Source of the DNA: Cellulomonas bogoriensis 69B4 = DSM 16987
GTDB lineage: Bacteria > Actinomycetota > Actinomycetes > Actinomycetales > Cellulomonadaceae
Length of the DNA stretch: 36,163 nucleotides
Assembly (NCBI RefSeq): GCF_000767165.1
Contig: NZ_AXCZ01000010.1
Coordinates: forward strand, 1-36,163
Direction: 5' to 3'
The translations under genes and the position numbers were made by a program. The notes under the pieces are model-generated. The model worked only from the letters and a program-made list of their open reading frames with translations, was not told where the DNA came from and made no database searches. Below are positions 15,526 to 23,181 of the stretch, piece after piece (within the stretch, counting starts at the first letter, position 1; each line of letters starts with the position of its first letter).

Positions 15526-16899
15526 ATGGGTGCGTCAGACGCGGCCGAGGCCAGGGCCGGAGCTCGTGATGGGCGCCGTCGCACCGCCGACCCCGCGCAC
15601 GGGCACGTCCCCTCACCTCACGCCCCCGCCGAGGGTGTCGCACCCACCGCACAAGGCGATGACGCCGCCCACGGACGCGACCCGGACGCCGAGACCGAGC
15701 CCGCCACACCCCCCACCGAGCGCCCCGAACCGGTCGAGACACCCCTGGAGCGGTTCCTCTACCAGACGTCCTCGTCGCACCCGTGGATGTCCGCAGCGAC
15801 CATCGCCGGGATGCTGGCGGTCGGCTGGTTGGCGGTCTACGCCTCCGGTGGGTCCCAACGCGCCCTCCCCCACCTGTTCTACGTGCCGATCCTCGCCGCG
15901 GCCCTGCCGTTCGGCCTGCGCGGCGTGCTCGTCACCGGCACCGTCTCGACGGTCCTGGTCGGCCCGCTGATGCCGCTGGACACCTCCACCGGGGCACCGC
16001 AGGACACCATGAGCTGGGTCGTTCGGGGCGTGATGTTCCTGCTCATCGGGTCGATCTCGGCGATCGCCCTGCGGGCACGGGACCGCGTGTACACGCGCCG
16101 CCTGCAGGAGGACCTGCGTGAGGCCCTGACCCGGGCGCGGCTGCTCCCCAGCGCGAAGGACCCCGCCCTCGCCGAGCAGGTCCGCGAGGTGCTCGACGCA
16201 CGCCGCTTCCACCCCGTCTTCCAGCCCATCTACAGCCTGCGCACCGGCGAGCTCGTCGGGGTGGAGGCGCTGACCAGGTTCGACGTCGAGCCCTACCGCA
16301 GCCCGGACCAGTGGTTCGCCGCAGCGGAGGACGTCGGGCTCGGCACCGACCTGGAGATCGCCGCCATCGAGGCGGCGCTGGCCCACCCCGAGGTCCATGG
16401 CCTGGCGGTCTCCGTCAACGTCTCACCCGCCACCCTGGCCGACCCGCGGCTGCTGGCCCTGGCGACCTCGTGCTCCGGCCGCACCCTCACCCTGGAGATC
16501 ACCGAGCACGCCGCCATCGAGGACTACCGGCTGCTCAGCGAACGGATGGAACCGTTGCGCCGGGCCGGGGTGCGGGTCGCGGTCGACGACGTGGGCGCGG
16601 GGTTCTCCAGCCTCAAGCACATCGTCCAGCTCGCCCCCGACGTCATCAAGCTCGACATGTCCTTGACCCAGGACGTCGAGGACTCCCCGTTGCGCAAGGC
16701 GCTGGCCACCTCCCTGGTGGAGTTCAGCGAGCACACCGGCGCCGTCCTGGTGGTCGAGGGCATCGAGACCGACCAGGACCTCGCAGCCTGGGCCGCCATG
16801 GGTGCGCACGCCGCCCAGGGGTACCTGATCGGCCGCCCCGGCAACCTGCCCGTCTCTGCCGCGAGCAGCGTGATCGCGCAGATGAGGCAATCGCGCTGA
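15526..16899 (+). CDS. Membrane-anchored EAL-domain c-di-GMP phosphodiesterase
   Basis: A 457-residue protein. About 85 disordered Ala/Pro/Asp-rich residues are followed by about four membrane helices (roughly 88-106, 114-130, 131-150 and 163-183), then an EAL domain at 225-455. Key catalytic residues are present: Glu247 in VEALTRF, Asn298 in SVNVSP, Glu324 in LEITEH, Asp354-Asp355, Lys375 in VIKLD, Glu411 in EGIET and Gln431 in QGYLIGRP. The usual DDFGTG loop reads DDVGAG. Hydrolysis of c-di-GMP to pGpG is therefore plausible. No GGDEF domain is present. The ATG at 15526 has AAGGGG/GGTGGG upstream; an in-frame start at 15445 has no such site. No partner gene is obvious. Confidence 0.85.
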   Translation: MGASDAAEARAGARDGRRRTADPAHGHVPSPHAPAEGVAPTAQGDDAAHGRDPDAETEPATPPTERPEPVETPLERFLYQTSSSHPWMSAATIAGMLAVGWLAVYASGGSQRALPHLFYVPILAAALPFGLRGVLVTGTVSTVLVGPLMPLDTSTGAPQDTMSWVVRGVMFLLIGSISAIALRARDRVYTRRLQEDLREALTRARLLPSAKDPALAEQVREVLDARRFHPVFQPIYSLRTGELVGVEALTRFDVEPYRSPDQWFAAAEDVGLGTDLEIAAIEAALAHPEVHGLAVSVNVSPATLADPRLLALATSCSGRTLTLEITEHAAIEDYRLLSERMEPLRRAGVRVAVDDVGAGFSSLKHIVQLAPDVIKLDMSLTQDVEDSPLRKALATSLVEFSEHTGAVLVVEGIETDQDLAAWAAMGAHAAQGYLIGRPGNLPVSAASSVIAQMRQSR

Positions 16900-16927
16900 C
16901 CCCGCCCGCACCTGCCACGGGAGCCGC

Positions 16928-16955
16928 TGGACGTCTGCGCACGTTCCCTTATCGT
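16928..16955 (+). promoter_or_regulatory. Putative promoter of the leader peptide / CNNM operon
   Basis: TGGACG (16928-16933) and TATCGT (16950-16955) are separated by 16 bases and resemble a -35/-10 pair. Eight bases separate the -10 from the ATG at 16964, so transcription would start at or next to that ATG. Confidence 0.45.
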
Positions 16956-16963
16956 TGTCTGCC

Positions 16964-17026
16964 ATGGACCTACCCGGCTCACCACCCGAGCCACTCGGAC
17001 GGACCCTGCCGGTGACGGCACGGTGA
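16964..17026 (+). CDS. Putative leaderless 20-codon leader peptide upstream of CNNM gene
   Basis: An ATG open frame encodes MDLPGSPPEPLGRTLPVTAR and ends in TGA. The TGA shares bases with the GTG start of the CNNM gene (GTGA at 17023-17026). Five of twenty residues are proline and the N-terminal half holds Asp2, Glu9 and PPEP. This recalls MgtL, the short Pro/acid-rich leader peptide of enterobacterial mgtA that senses low Mg2+ through ribosome destabilisation. The promoter spacing implies a leaderless mRNA. The CNNM start has no ribosome binding site of its own, so its translation probably depends on ribosomes finishing this peptide. Function is inferred; a chance small frame remains possible. 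Confidence 0.5.
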   Translation: MDLPGSPPEPLGRTLPVTAR

Positions 17027-18393
17027 GCCCCGAGTGGCTGCTCCTGATCCTGGTGCTCGTGCTGATCGCCGCGAACGCGCTGTTCGTGGCCGCCGAGTTC
17101 GCGCTCGTCACGGTCGACCGCCCCACCATCACGCGCATGGCCGACGAGGGCGACAAGCGGGCGACCTCCGTCGGCAAGGCCCTGAAGACCCTGTCCACGC
17201 AGCTGTCCAGCGCCCAGCTGGGGATCACCGTCACCAGCCTCATCGTCGGGTTCATCGCCGAACCGTCGATCGCCACCATCCTGCGAGGCCCCATCGAGGC
17301 CACCGGCCTGCCCGAGGGCACCAGCGCCGCGGTCGCCCTGGGCCTGGCGTTCCTGCTGGCGACCGGCACCCAGATGGTCTTCGGTGAGCTGGTCCCCAAG
17401 AACTGGGCCATCGCCGAACCCGTCCGGGTGGGCCGGGCCATCGCCGGACCCCAGCGCGCGTTCACGTGGGTGATGAGCCCCCTGATCTGGTTCCTGAACG
17501 GCAGCGCCAACCGGGTCGTCCGCCGGCTCGGCATCGAACCCCAGGAAGAGCTCGCCTCGGCACGGTCCGCCCAGGAGCTGGGGGCCCTGGCCACCCGCTC
17601 GGCGCTGGAGGGCCTGCTCGACGCCGACGCCGCCCGACGCGTCACCCACACCGCCGAGCTCACCGAACGGACCGCCGCCGACGCCATGACCCCCCGCCCG
17701 CGGGTGGAGTTCATGGACGCCACGGACCCCCTGGCCGACGTCCTCACCCTGACCGCCCGCACGGGGCACTCCCGGTTCCCCGTCCTCGGCGAGGACGTCG
17801 ACGACGTCGTCGGGGTGGTGCACTTCAAGCACGCGCTGGCCGTGCCCCTCGCCGAACGTGCGGGACGCACCGTCGCCGACGTGATCCGCCCGGTGGCGGC
17901 CGTCCCGTCGGCGATGCCCCTGGACGCCGTCCTCGGTGCGCTGCGCGACGGCCTGCAGATGGCGGTGGTGGTCGACGAGTACGGCGGCACCGACGGGGTC
18001 ATCACCCTGGAGGACCTCGTGGAGGAGATCGTCGGCGAGATCGAGGACGAGCAGGACCGGCCCATCGGCCGGCACCGCCAGCTCGGCTCCGACTCCTGGT
18101 CGTTGTCCGGCCTGCTGCGCCCCGACGAGGCCGGGGAGATCACCGGGGTGGACGTCCCGGAGGGCGAGGAGTCAGACACCCTCGGCGGGCTCGTCACCGA
18201 GCACATGGAACGGTTCCCCGAGGTGGACGACGAGGTCGTCCTGGAGGGCCGCGACGCCCGCGTCCTGGACGAGGTCGGGCTCCCCACCCCCGCCCGGGTC
18301 ACGTTGCGGGTCACCCGCCTGGACGGGCACCGGGTCGACCGGATCCTGATGTCGGTGGAGCCCCTGGAGGAGGAGGACGAGGACGATGGCTGA
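17023..18393 (+). CDS. CNNM/CorC-family (DUF21-CBS-CorC) Mg2+ transport protein
   Basis: A 456-residue protein starting directly with a membrane helix. Residues about 1-190 form the DUF21 (CNNM) membrane domain with NALFVAAEFALV and the SSAQLGITVTSLIVGF and GELVPKNWAI motifs. Two CBS motifs follow at about 215-340, and a CorC_HlyC domain at about 350-440 has DEAGEITG and DTLGGLVTEH. Family members such as MpfA and CorC export Mg2+, probably in exchange for Na+, and CBS domains bind ATP-Mg. The GTG start lacks a Shine-Dalgarno sequence and overlaps the stop of the upstream 20-codon frame. Its 3' end overlaps the second CNNM gene by eight bases. Older annotation calls this family hemolysin-like, which is misleading. 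Confidence 0.9.
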   Translation: MSPEWLLLILVLVLIAANALFVAAEFALVTVDRPTITRMADEGDKRATSVGKALKTLSTQLSSAQLGITVTSLIVGFIAEPSIATILRGPIEATGLPEGTSAAVALGLAFLLATGTQMVFGELVPKNWAIAEPVRVGRAIAGPQRAFTWVMSPLIWFLNGSANRVVRRLGIEPQEELASARSAQELGALATRSALEGLLDADAARRVTHTAELTERTAADAMTPRPRVEFMDATDPLADVLTLTARTGHSRFPVLGEDVDDVVGVVHFKHALAVPLAERAGRTVADVIRPVAAVPSAMPLDAVLGALRDGLQMAVVVDEYGGTDGVITLEDLVEEIVGEIEDEQDRPIGRHRQLGSDSWSLSGLLRPDEAGEITGVDVPEGEESDTLGGLVTEHMERFPEVDDEVVLEGRDARVLDEVGLPTPARVTLRVTRLDGHRVDRILMSVEPLEEEDEDDG

Positions 18394-19429
18394 CGTCCCC
18401 GCGATCCTCATCGGGGTGGCGCTCCTGATGGGCAACGCGTTCTTCGTCGGCGCCGAGTTCGCGCTCGTCTCGGCCCGACGCACCCAGATCGAGCCCCGGG
18501 CCGCCGAGGGCTCGAAGGCCGCGCGCATGACGCTACGGGCCATGGAACGCGTCTCGCTGATGATGGCCGGCGCCCAGCTCGGCATCACCATGTGCTCCCT
18601 GGGACTTGGGGCCATCGCCGAGCCGGCGGTCGCGCACCTGCTCGAGATTCCGCTCGAGGCCATGGGCGTCACCGGACCGGCCCTGCACGTGGTGGCGTTC
18701 ACGATCGCCCTGACGATCGTGGTGTTCCTGCACATGGTGCTCGGCGAGATGGTGCCCAAGAACATCGCCATCGCCGGGCCGGAGCGGTCGGCCCTGCTGC
18801 TCGGCCCGCCCATGTTCGTGGTGGTGCTGGCCCTCAAGCCCCTCATCGTGCTGCTCAACGCCCTGGCCAACGCGGTGCTGCGCGTCCTCAAGGTCACCCC
18901 GCGGGAGGAGGTCACGTCCGCGTTCACCGCGGACGAGGTCGCCGGGCTGATCGGGGAGTCCCGCGCCCAGGGCCTGCTCGAGGAGGCCGAGCACGACCTG
19001 TTCGCCGGTGCCCTGAGCATCAGCACCGAGCGGGTCGGCGCCCTGGCGGTACCCCGCTCAGAGCTCGTGGTGCTGCCGTCCGGCGCGACACCCGCCCTGG
19101 CCGAGGCCGAGTGCGTGCGCACCGGGTTCTCCCGGTTCCCCATCGAGGACGCCGACGGCCAGCTCGACGGGTACGTCCACCTCAAGGACCTGCTGCGGCT
19201 CCCGGACCACACCGCCGACCAGCCGATCCCCCGCCGGTGGATCCGCCCCCTGGTGCGGATCCCCGCCGACGCCACGCTCGACGCGACGCTCGCCGCCATG
19301 CAGGCCCGGGGCACGCACGTGGCGCTGGTCACCGACGGTGGCACCGGCGCGGGGGTCGCGATGCTCGAGGACGTCGTCGAGAGGCTCGTGGGTGAGGTCG
19401 TGGACGCCGCGCAGCGCCCGCGGGCCTGA
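18386..19429 (+). CDS. Second CNNM/CorC-family membrane protein
   Basis: A 347-residue paralogue of the preceding protein. The DUF21 membrane domain (NAFFVGAEFALVSARR, GAQLGITMCSLGLGA, GEMVPKNIAIAGPE) is followed by the CBS pair at about 205-340. It ends just after the second CBS motif (MLEDVVERLVGEV), so the CorC_HlyC domain seen in its neighbour is absent. The ATG lies inside the last codons of the first CNNM gene (8-bp overlap), so the two are co-translated and may form a heterodimer. CNNM proteins work as dimers. Paired long and short genes of this kind are common in actinomycetes. Confidence 0.9.
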   Translation: MADVPAILIGVALLMGNAFFVGAEFALVSARRTQIEPRAAEGSKAARMTLRAMERVSLMMAGAQLGITMCSLGLGAIAEPAVAHLLEIPLEAMGVTGPALHVVAFTIALTIVVFLHMVLGEMVPKNIAIAGPERSALLLGPPMFVVVLALKPLIVLLNALANAVLRVLKVTPREEVTSAFTADEVAGLIGESRAQGLLEEAEHDLFAGALSISTERVGALAVPRSELVVLPSGATPALAEAECVRTGFSRFPIEDADGQLDGYVHLKDLLRLPDHTADQPIPRRWIRPLVRIPADATLDATLAAMQARGTHVALVTDGGTGAGVAMLEDVVERLVGEVVDAAQRPRA

Positions 19430-19477
19430 CCGGCCCGCACCCCCGGCTGCCGCGCCCCACACCCTGCCCGTACAGCG

Positions 19478-19507
19478 CGAGGGCCGCCCCGCAGGGGGCG
19501 GCCCTCG
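19478..19507. terminator. Strong hairpin terminator after the CNNM operon
   Basis: CGAGGGCCGCCCC (19478-19490) pairs perfectly with GGGGCGGCCCTCG (19495-19507) around a GCAG loop. It lies between the convergent CNNM and HesB-like genes and probably stops both transcripts. There is no T run, as is common in actinobacteria. Confidence 0.85.
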
Positions 19508-19546
19508 TCGTCGACCACCCCTGGGGCGGCCGTGATGGTGTGGTCC

Positions 19547-19828
19547 TCAGCCCTGCGGGGCCAGGAGGAACCCGGTGCCGTCACCGGCCGGTGCGGCGTC
19601 GAGCTGCTGGTCGGCCAGGACGTCGGAGGTCGTGGGCTCGACGAACACGCGCGCACCCTCCTCCTCGATCACGGTGTCGCCCTCGGGTGCGGCCGGGACC
19701 AGGGACAGCTCGAAGCTGCCCACCTGCTCCTCGGACTGGGCGATGCGCAGGCCACCCTCCTGGGGCAGGCCGGCACGGGTGGAGATGTCTTGCACGGCGG
19801 CGCGGGCGTTGTCGGTCAGGGTGAGCAT
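19547..19828 (-). CDS. HesB/IscA-like protein lacking cysteines
   Basis: A 93-residue protein starting MLTLTDNARAAVQDI, with GGLRIAQ, a FELSLV strand and a VFVEPTTSDVLADQQLD segment in the order of the HesB/IscA (Fe-S_biosyn) fold. IscA-type A-type carriers bind Fe-S through three conserved cysteines, one in the middle and a CxC near the C-terminus. This protein has no cysteine at all, so it cannot bind a cluster that way. Such cysteine-free relatives are annotated as Fe-S cluster assembly proteins in actinobacteria but their role is unknown. AAGGAG lies about six bases before the ATG. It is monocistronic. Confidence 0.75.
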   Translation of the reverse strand: MLTLTDNARAAVQDISTRAGLPQEGGLRIAQSEEQVGSFELSLVPAAPEGDTVIEEEGARVFVEPTTSDVLADQQLDAAPAGDGTGFLLAPQG

Positions 19829-20094
19829 CGAGGCTCCTTCGATTGCCGGGATCGACGCCGGGCGACCGCGGTGCGGTCCGGCACCCGTGGTCCGGGTGCT
19901 GCCCGGGCGTCACGGGCCCTACAACCGTCACAACGTCCCCGGCGGCCCGCAACCGCACACCCCCCGAAATCCCACCCAGCGGACAGCGCGGTCCAGATGG
20001 CGCCCGCGCCGTGACCTGCACCACAGAGCACACGTCTCGACCTCCGGCAGGATGGGAGCGCGTCCACACCTGTTCGCCGACCACCGGAGGTCCC
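19829..20094. other. Intergenic region between HesB-like and SDR genes
   Basis: This 266-bp divergent gap holds a short hairpin, GCACCCG (19881-19887) / CGGGTGC (19893-19899), near the HesB-like gene. GGAGG lies just before the SDR start. No gene or RNA was recognised in it. An open frame continuing upstream of the SDR through this gap lacks family-like sequence. Confidence 0.4.
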
Positions 20095-20868
20095 GTGTCC
20101 CTCGTCCTCGTCACCGGCTCGTCCGCCGGCATCGGCCTGGAGACCGCCCGTCAGATCCTCGAACGAGGCCACACCGTGGTGGCGCACGCCCGGGACGAGG
20201 AGCGAGCCGAGCTCGCCCGTGAGGCCCTCCCCGGGGTCCACGACGTCGTGGTGGGTGACCTGACGTCGCTGGACCAGACCCGCCACCTGGCGGAGCAGGC
20301 CCGCACCGTCGGGCCGCCCGACGTCGTGATCCACAACGCAGGCGTGGGCGGCGGGGCGCCCGAGCGCGTGCAGACCGGGGACGGGTTGGAGCGCATCTTC
20401 CAGGTCAACGTCGTGGCCCCGTACCTGCTGACCGCCGCCCTGCCACGACCCGCACGCGTGGTCTACCTGACCTCGGGCCTGCAGGACCGCGGCCACCTGC
20501 ACCTGCAGGACCTGCAGCACGCCGACCGCCCCTGGGACGGGATGCAGGCCTACTCGGACTCCAAGCTGGCCGACGTCGCGCTCGCCCTGGCCGTGGCCCG
20601 CCTGTGGCCCGAGACCCTCAGCACCGCCGTCGACCCGGGGTGGATCAAGACCCGGCTCGGCGGCCCCGACGCCCCCGACCCCGTCGAGGACGGCGCCGCG
20701 ACGCAGGTGTGGCTCGCGACCGCCGACGAGCCCGCCGCACGGGTGACCGGTGCGTACCTGAAGCGGTTCGAGCACCTGACCCCCAACCCCCAGGCGACGG
20801 ACGTGACCGTCCAGGACGTCCTGCTGGACCGCCTCGCGCAGCTCACCGGGATCCGGTTGCCCACCTGA
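20095..20868 (+). CDS. Short-chain dehydrogenase/reductase
   Basis: A 257-residue SDR with the cofactor motif TGSSAGIG (residues 7-14), HNAG for the second loop, and the catalytic YSDSK motif preceded by the strand VVYLTSG. It resembles the retinol-dehydrogenase/WwoX-like group of bacterial SDRs that reduce or oxidise small carbonyls with NAD(P)(H). The substrate is unknown. The GTG start was chosen because GGAGG precedes it closely and the Rossmann fold begins immediately after; upstream sequence is open but not protein-like. It ends six bases before the convergent MscS gene. Confidence 0.82.
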   Translation: MSLVLVTGSSAGIGLETARQILERGHTVVAHARDEERAELAREALPGVHDVVVGDLTSLDQTRHLAEQARTVGPPDVVIHNAGVGGGAPERVQTGDGLERIFQVNVVAPYLLTAALPRPARVVYLTSGLQDRGHLHLQDLQHADRPWDGMQAYSDSKLADVALALAVARLWPETLSTAVDPGWIKTRLGGPDAPDPVEDGAATQVWLATADEPAARVTGAYLKRFEHLTPNPQATDVTVQDVLLDRLAQLTGIRLPT

Positions 20869-20874
20869 GACCGG

Positions 20875-22113
20875 CTACCGGGTCTCGGGGCTCGAGGCCT
20901 CGCGGTCCTCGTCCGGCCCGGAGAACGCGCGTGACCGCTCGACGGCCTCGGTGCTGCCGGCGAACAACCGCGAGCGCTCCTCACCCGACTCGTCGTCGTC
21001 CTCGGTGACGACCGGCCGCGAGATCCGCTCCCACCGGCTGCGGGGCAGGGCCTCCGGGTGCTCGCGCTGCAACCACCGGATCAGGCCCTCGCGCACGTAG
21101 CACCGCAGGTCGAACAGGGTGGGGGCGTCGGCCGCCGAGGCCAGTGCCCGCACCCGGACCAGGCCGCCGGTCGCCTCGGTGACCTGCAGCACCCCCGCGC
21201 GCCGGTCCCACAGGTCGGTCGACTCCAGGAGCCTGGTCAGCTCGGCCCGCATCTGCTCCACCGGCACCGTCCAGTCCAGGTCGATCTCGACGGTGCCGAG
21301 CAGGTCCGCCGCGCTGCGGGTCCAGTTCTGGAACGGGGTCGAGGTGAACCACGTCGACGGCAGGATGATCCGCCGGTCGTCCCAGGCGTGCACGACCACG
21401 TACGTGAGCGTGATCTCCTCGATGCGGCCCCACTCCCCGTCCACGACCACCACGTCGTCGACCCGGATCGCGTCGGTGAACGCCAGCTGCAGGCCCGCGA
21501 ACACGTGCGACAACGTGCTCTGCGCCGCGAGACCCGCCACGACCGACAGCAGACCGGCCGAGGCCAGCACCGCCGCACCGGCCGCCCGTGCCTGCTCGAA
21601 CGTGAGCAGGACCGCCGCGAGGGCGCAGACCGCCAGCAGCGCCAGGGTCAGGCGCCGGACCACCATGATCTGGGTGCGCACCCGGCGGGCGTGGCGGTTG
21701 TCCGGCACGTCCAGCCGGTACCGCAGCAGCACGGCACTCTCGGCCACCTGCACCAACGAGCCCACCAGCCACGCGACCGCGACGATCAGCGCGATCAGCA
21801 CCAGGTGCTCGGTGGCAGGCAGCCAGACGCGCTCGTCGCCCTCGCTGGCTATCCGCAGTGCCGGTCCGGTCAGCACCAGCGCCAGGACCACCCGCAGCGG
21901 CTGCCGGGCCCGTCGGGCCAGGTCCTGGGCCAGCCCGCGTCGACGGAGCACGGCCCGCACCACGGCAGAGATCACCGCGGCGAGCAGCAGCCCGGCCACG
22001 ACCGCGGCACTGATCGCGATCGCGACCGTGAGCGCCGAGGTGACCTCGTCGACAGCGACCTCGGCGGGCGTCTCGGGAGCGGTGGACGGGACGAGCCGGA
22101 CAACGGGGGGCAT
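20875..22113 (-). CDS. MscS-family mechanosensitive channel
   Basis: A 412-residue membrane protein. Four or five helices span roughly 27-56, 72-90, 101-125, 152-172 and the pore-lining helix at 178-212, which contains the Gly/Ala-rich stretch SAGLLSVVAGLAAQSTLSHVFAGLQLAF. The MscS beta domain follows, with IRVDDVVVVDGEWGRIEEITLTYVVVHAWDDRRIILPS (about 216-253). The last 45 residues are a charged tail rich in Glu, Asp and Arg. It should open under membrane tension to release solutes on osmotic downshock. It is transcribed divergently from galE. Confidence 0.88.
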   Translation of the reverse strand: MPPVVRLVPSTAPETPAEVAVDEVTSALTVAIAISAAVVAGLLLAAVISAVVRAVLRRRGLAQDLARRARQPLRVVLALVLTGPALRIASEGDERVWLPATEHLVLIALIVAVAWLVGSLVQVAESAVLLRYRLDVPDNRHARRVRTQIMVVRRLTLALLAVCALAAVLLTFEQARAAGAAVLASAGLLSVVAGLAAQSTLSHVFAGLQLAFTDAIRVDDVVVVDGEWGRIEEITLTYVVVHAWDDRRIILPSTWFTSTPFQNWTRSAADLLGTVEIDLDWTVPVEQMRAELTRLLESTDLWDRRAGVLQVTEATGGLVRVRALASAADAPTLFDLRCYVREGLIRWLQREHPEALPRSRWERISRPVVTEDDDESGEERSRLFAGSTEAVERSRAFSGPDEDREASSPETR

Positions 22114-22174
22114 GCCCGTCAGGGTAGGCAGCGTCTCACCCCGTGTGCACCACCGGCGCCGGACCGTGCAGACC

Positions 22175-22180
22175 TATGCT
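22175..22180 (+). promoter_or_regulatory. Putative -10 box of a leaderless galE transcript
   Basis: TATGCT ends six bases before the ATG of galE and no Shine-Dalgarno sequence is present, so transcription probably starts at or within a base of the start codon. No good -35 hexamer is seen. Confidence 0.45.
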
Positions 22181-22186
22181 GGCGCG

Positions 22187-23179
22187 ATGAGCACGTGGAT
22201 GGTGACCGGCGGAGCCGGGTACATCGGGTCGCACGTCGTCGAGGCGTTCCGCGCCCAGGGCATCGGGGTGGTCGTCGTCGACGACCTGTCCAGCGGGCAC
22301 GAGGCGTTCGTGCCGGCGGACGTCCCCTTCGTCCGCACGGACGTCCAGGACCGGGAGGCCGTGGCCGCTGCCCTGGACGAGCACCGGGTCCAGGGCGTGG
22401 TGCACCTGGCGGGGTTCAAGTACGCGGGCGTCAGCGTCACCCGCCCCCTGCACACCTATACCCAGAACGTCACCGGGACCGTCGCGCTGCTGCAGGCGAT
22501 GGCCGACGCAGGCACCACCGACATCGTGTTCTCGTCCTCAGCGGCGGTCTACGGGACGCCGACGGTGGACCTGGTCACCGAGACCACCCCCACCCTGCCC
22601 GAGTCGCCCTACGGGGAGAGCAAGCTGGTGGGCGAGTGGCTGCTGCGCGACCAGGCCCGGGCGCTGGAGGGAACCAGCACCCCGTTGCGGCACACCTCGC
22701 TCCGGTACTTCAACGTGGTGGGCTCCGGCCACGACCACCTGTACGACACCAGCCCCCACAACCTGTTCCCCCTGGTGCTGGACGCCCTGGTCCAGGGCCG
22801 CACCCCCACGGTCTTCGGCACCGACTACCCCACCCCCGACGGCACCTGCGTGCGTGACTACGTGCACGTCGCCGACCTCGCGACCTCGCACGTGGCCGCC
22901 GCCCGGGCCCTGGAGGGCGGGCACGACCTCGCCCCCGTGTACAACCTGGGCTCCGGGGACGGGGTGTCCGTCCGGCAGATCATGTCGGCCGTGGCCAGCG
23001 TGACGGGCACCCCCTTCACCCCGCAGGAGGCCCCGCGCCGCCCCGGGGACCCCGCGCGCATCGTCGCCTCCGGTGAGCTCGCCGCGCGCGACCTCGACTG
23101 GCAGATGCGCCACACCCTGGAGCAGATGGTCGAGTCGGCCTGGCGGGCCCGTCAGGCCGCCGAGGCCGCCACACCCTGA
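22187..23179 (+). CDS. galE: UDP-glucose 4-epimerase
   Basis: A 330-residue extended SDR. TGGAGYIGSH (7-16) binds NAD, HLAGFKYAGVSV follows at about 73-84, and the catalytic residues are Ser118, Tyr142 and Lys146 in SSAAVYG and SPYGESK. RYFNVVGSG and the CVRDYVHVADLA segment are characteristic of GalE. It interconverts UDP-glucose and UDP-galactose for cell-wall sugars or galactose use. The start at 22187 fits the MSTWMVTGG beginning; the frame is open upstream to 21119, but that part is antisense to the MscS gene. It ends two bases before the convergent LLM gene. Confidence 0.92.
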   Translation: MSTWMVTGGAGYIGSHVVEAFRAQGIGVVVVDDLSSGHEAFVPADVPFVRTDVQDREAVAAALDEHRVQGVVHLAGFKYAGVSVTRPLHTYTQNVTGTVALLQAMADAGTTDIVFSSSAAVYGTPTVDLVTETTPTLPESPYGESKLVGEWLLRDQARALEGTSTPLRHTSLRYFNVVGSGHDHLYDTSPHNLFPLVLDALVQGRTPTVFGTDYPTPDGTCVRDYVHVADLATSHVAAARALEGGHDLAPVYNLGSGDGVSVRQIMSAVASVTGTPFTPQEAPRRPGDPARIVASGELAARDLDWQMRHTLEQMVESAWRARQAAEAATP

Positions 23180-23181
23180 CG

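Noticed and set aside
17023-19429. Hemolysin function for the two CNNM genes
   Set aside because: The DUF21-CBS-CorC architecture indicates Mg2+ transport; the hemolysin label is historical.
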